Positions 31,829 to 33,283 of a DNA stretch of 33,283 bases are shown here, piece after piece. Both the position numbers and the translations under genes were made by a program. The notes below the pieces were generated by a model. That model searched no databases, was not told the origin of the DNA, and saw only the letters and a list, made by a program, of their open reading frames with translations. This DNA is from CAIWGV01 sp964515175 (GTDB lineage Bacteria; Pseudomonadota; Alphaproteobacteria; UBA7879; UBA5542): contig CAZEUR010000010.1 in NCBI GenBank assembly GCA_964515175.1, forward strand, positions 1-33,283, in the 5' to 3' direction. Positions within the stretch are counted from its first letter, which is position 1. The number at the start of each line of letters is the position of its first letter.

Positions 31829-32257
31829 ATGTCGAAGGAAGGACTGCCAGAGGGATACAAATTATCCAAGGAAGAGCCGTTTATGAATGAACGCCAGTTG
31901 GAGTACTTCCGGCAGAAAATTCTTAAGTGGCGGCAGGAAATCTGTGTGGGATCTGCAGAAACAATTAGTAATCTTCAAGAAACAAGCGAAACAGAATCTG
32001 ATTTCAATGATAGAGCTTCCGCAGAGCTTGAGAGGGCCCTTGAGCTTAGAACCAGAGATCGTGAGAGAAAGCTTCTTAGTAAGATTGATGCGGCTTTAAA
32101 GCGAATCAACGATGGTACCTATGGGTATTGTGAAGAGACGGGAGATCCCATTAGCTTGGCACGTCTAGAGGCCCGCCCCATAGCAACGCTTAGCATTGAA
32201 GCTCAAGAGCGACATGAGCATAAAGAAAAGGTCTATCGAGAAGTCGTAGAGTGTTAG
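31829..32257 (+). CDS. dksA: DksA/TraR family RNA polymerase regulator (one-cysteine type)
   Basis: DksA enters the secondary channel of RNA polymerase and works with ppGpp to adjust rRNA and stress promoters. The 142-aa protein has a long coiled coil with the acidic tip DFNDRA (Asp58, Asp61, Ala63), matching the DxxDxA tip needed for function. The globular domain reads YCEETGDPISLARLEARPIA; only Cys101 of the four zinc ligands remains, the others being Thr104, Ser122 and Ala125. This zinc-free form is usual in alphaproteobacteria. A strong AGGAGG lies about 7 nt before the ATG. The gene ends 4 bp into the convergent lolA. Confidence 0.95.
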   Translation: MSKEGLPEGYKLSKEEPFMNERQLEYFRQKILKWRQEICVGSAETISNLQETSETESDFNDRASAELERALELRTRDRERKLLSKIDAALKRINDGTYGYCEETGDPISLARLEARPIATLSIEAQERHEHKEKVYREVVEC

Positions 32258-32847
32258 GTTCTGTTTCGTTGGCGCGCCACTTGCCAACGAGGCTTCTGTT
32301 TGTAGGCAAAGAGGCTATCCGGAAGTTTGGTATTAAGCTTCCTCTTGTTTAAAAGAATCTTAATCCTGTTTCCTTGGACATCGAGAGTTTCCCATCCTTT
32401 GAGGTCCAGGGAGGATGGGTCGAGATAAAGAATTCCTTGAAATCCTTCTTCTCCTTCAATGGCAATCTTCAAAAGAGCTCCTTCGGTCCACATTTTGAGA
32501 GCGCGATATTTTCCCCCAAATCTAATTTCTTTTTGTAAAAGAAGGGCTGCTGGGCCCGCAGTGAGAGGAAAATAGCTCGTTTTTTGGGTTATATGATCTT
32601 CATAAATCAGCGAATCGCCGTCGGCAATGAGAAGGAAGGGGCTGGGTTCTTCATAAGAAAACCTGAGTTTTCCTGGACGAGATAGATAAAAAGTCCCTTT
32701 AAGAGTCTTGTTTTTAGAATCTTCTTGGATAAAATCCGCCTGAAGAGTTGTAATGGAGTTCAGTGTATCTTCTATGGATTTTGTAGAAATAGCTGTAGAG
32801 GTGCTTACAAGGAACAAAATCCATAGAAGAAGAAGGAGTTTAGGCAA
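32254..32847 (-). CDS. lolA: Outer-membrane lipoprotein carrier protein LolA
   Basis: Periplasmic chaperone that ferries lipoproteins from the LolCDE exporter to the outer membrane. The 197-aa product begins at TTG (32845-32847) with AAGGAAGG upstream. It has a signal peptide, PKLLLLLWILFLVSTSTA. The mature LolA core carries LNSITTLQADFIQ, GTFYLSRPGKLRFSYEEPSP and LLIADGDSLIYED. The C-terminus is rich in Lys, Arg and Gln. It lies 9 nt after the rpmE stop, so the two are probably co-transcribed, and overlaps the convergent dksA by 4 bp. Clients in this window are the secretin and the BamF-like lipoprotein. Confidence 0.92.
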   Translation of the reverse strand: MPKLLLLLWILFLVSTSTAISTKSIEDTLNSITTLQADFIQEDSKNKTLKGTFYLSRPGKLRFSYEEPSPFLLIADGDSLIYEDHITQKTSYFPLTAGPAALLLQKEIRFGGKYRALKMWTEGALLKIAIEGEEGFQGILYLDPSSLDLKGWETLDVQGNRIKILLNKRKLNTKLPDSLFAYKQKPRWQVARQRNRT

Positions 32848-32856
32848 AGCCCTTCC

Positions 32857-33081
32857 TTATGACTTAAGTGTCAAACCTGAGAAACGGCTCTTGAACTTGC
32901 CCAACTGGCCACCAGAATCCATCAAGCGATGAACACCTGTCCACGCTGGATGCGTCTTTGGATCAATCTGAAGACGCAACGTATCGCCTTCCTTGCCCCA
33001 CGTCGAACGTGTTTCGAATTCAGTCCCATCCGTCATCAGAACTTTAATGACGTGATAATTAGGGTGTATATCTTTTTTCAT
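32857..33081 (-). CDS. rpmE: 50S ribosomal protein L31 (cysteine-free type)
   Basis: A 74-aa ribosomal protein starting MKKDIHPNYHVIKVLMTDGT with the family features DIHP, TWGKEGDTLRLQIDP and HPAWTG. It has no cysteine, so it belongs to the zinc-independent C- type. AGG lies about 8 nt before the ATG. It precedes lolA on the minus strand with a 9-nt gap. A TATAAA sequence about 30 bp upstream on the minus strand could be its -10 box. Confidence 0.95.
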   Translation of the reverse strand: MKKDIHPNYHVIKVLMTDGTEFETRSTWGKEGDTLRLQIDPKTHPAWTGVHRLMDSGGQLGKFKSRFSGLTLKS

Positions 33082-33225
33082 AACAAAACCTATCTTTAGC
33101 CGACATTTTATAAACTGTGTATGCGTCGTTCGGTCTCTTACCCATAAATTTACAGGCGGAGCTCCCTCTCGCCTATAGCCAGTTTAAATCTGTCCAGCTA
33201 TAGTGTGAGGATTTTTACCTAATTT

Positions 33226-33249
33226 TTCTTGTAAATGCAAGAATTTTTT
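33226..33249 (+). terminator. Weak terminator-like hairpin
   Basis: TTCTTG (33226-33231) and CAAGAA (33238-33243) pair around TAAATG, and the right arm is followed by TTTTTTA. The stem has only two G-C pairs, so its strength is doubtful. It would end plus-strand transcription, but no plus-strand gene precedes it after dksA. The rest of 33082-33283 shows no gene. Confidence 0.25.
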
Positions 33250-33283
33250 ATAAATCTGTATGAGTTCACAACATATGAGACTC

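Noticed and set aside
33145..33185. tRNA-like GC-rich stretch upstream of rpmE
   Set aside because: It cannot be folded into a cloverleaf and lacks the conserved T-loop sequence.

Overview
The window looks like part of a chromosome from an intracellular alphaproteobacterium, most likely Holosporales-like (the Caedibacter/Paracaedibacter type of protist symbiont). Pointers are the one-cysteine DksA, the cysteine-free L31, a BamF-type lipoprotein, a mitofilin-like/HemY pair, an endonuclease-type MutL, roughly 40% GC by eye, and two leucine-rich-repeat proteins, one carrying an F-box-like segment. The taxonomic call is inference. No rRNA, tRNA, CRISPR array or insertion sequence was found.

Layout. 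1-347: 3' end of an LRR gene. 487-5211 (minus): a tight run potF, bamF-like, pgi, mutL. 5212-8740: a large exported coiled-coil gene with a palindromic dispersed repeat on each side, plus a possible 46-codon membrane peptide. 8741-12456 (minus): a translationally coupled group of secretin, two prepilin-like proteins and a TPR membrane protein, without an ATPase or platform gene. 12560-14600: a LOG-family gene converging on psd-pssA (phosphatidylethanolamine synthesis). 14601-16132: an AT-rich islet with two small exported proteins of unknown function. 16133-19735: a small exported protein, ileS and lspA. 20235-23245: rluD, a GT9 glycosyltransferase, a VOC protein and an exported orphan, mostly overlapping. 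23314-25929: an Hsp20 with a signal peptide, then the mitofilin-like/HemY pair. 26005-27045: the F-box/LRR protein. 27223-29699: apaG, trkH and a RodZ-like gene. 29672-29945: a candidate replication origin. 30081-33081: accD, an aquaporin, dksA, then lolA and rpmE on the minus strand.

Most genes are envelope or core housekeeping functions: lipoprotein maturation and transport (lspA, lolA, bamF-like), phospholipid synthesis, LPS-type glycosyl transfer, K+ uptake, translation and repair. The accessory layer (LRR and F-box proteins, small exported proteins with basic clusters, the exported coiled-coil protein, the secretin group) fits a host-associated life.

The most striking non-coding signal is three perfect DnaA boxes within 171 bp, followed by an AT-rich tract with repeated TAG/TAT triplets. 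The GC skew appears to change sign at the same place, which makes 29.67-29.95 kb a good oriC candidate.
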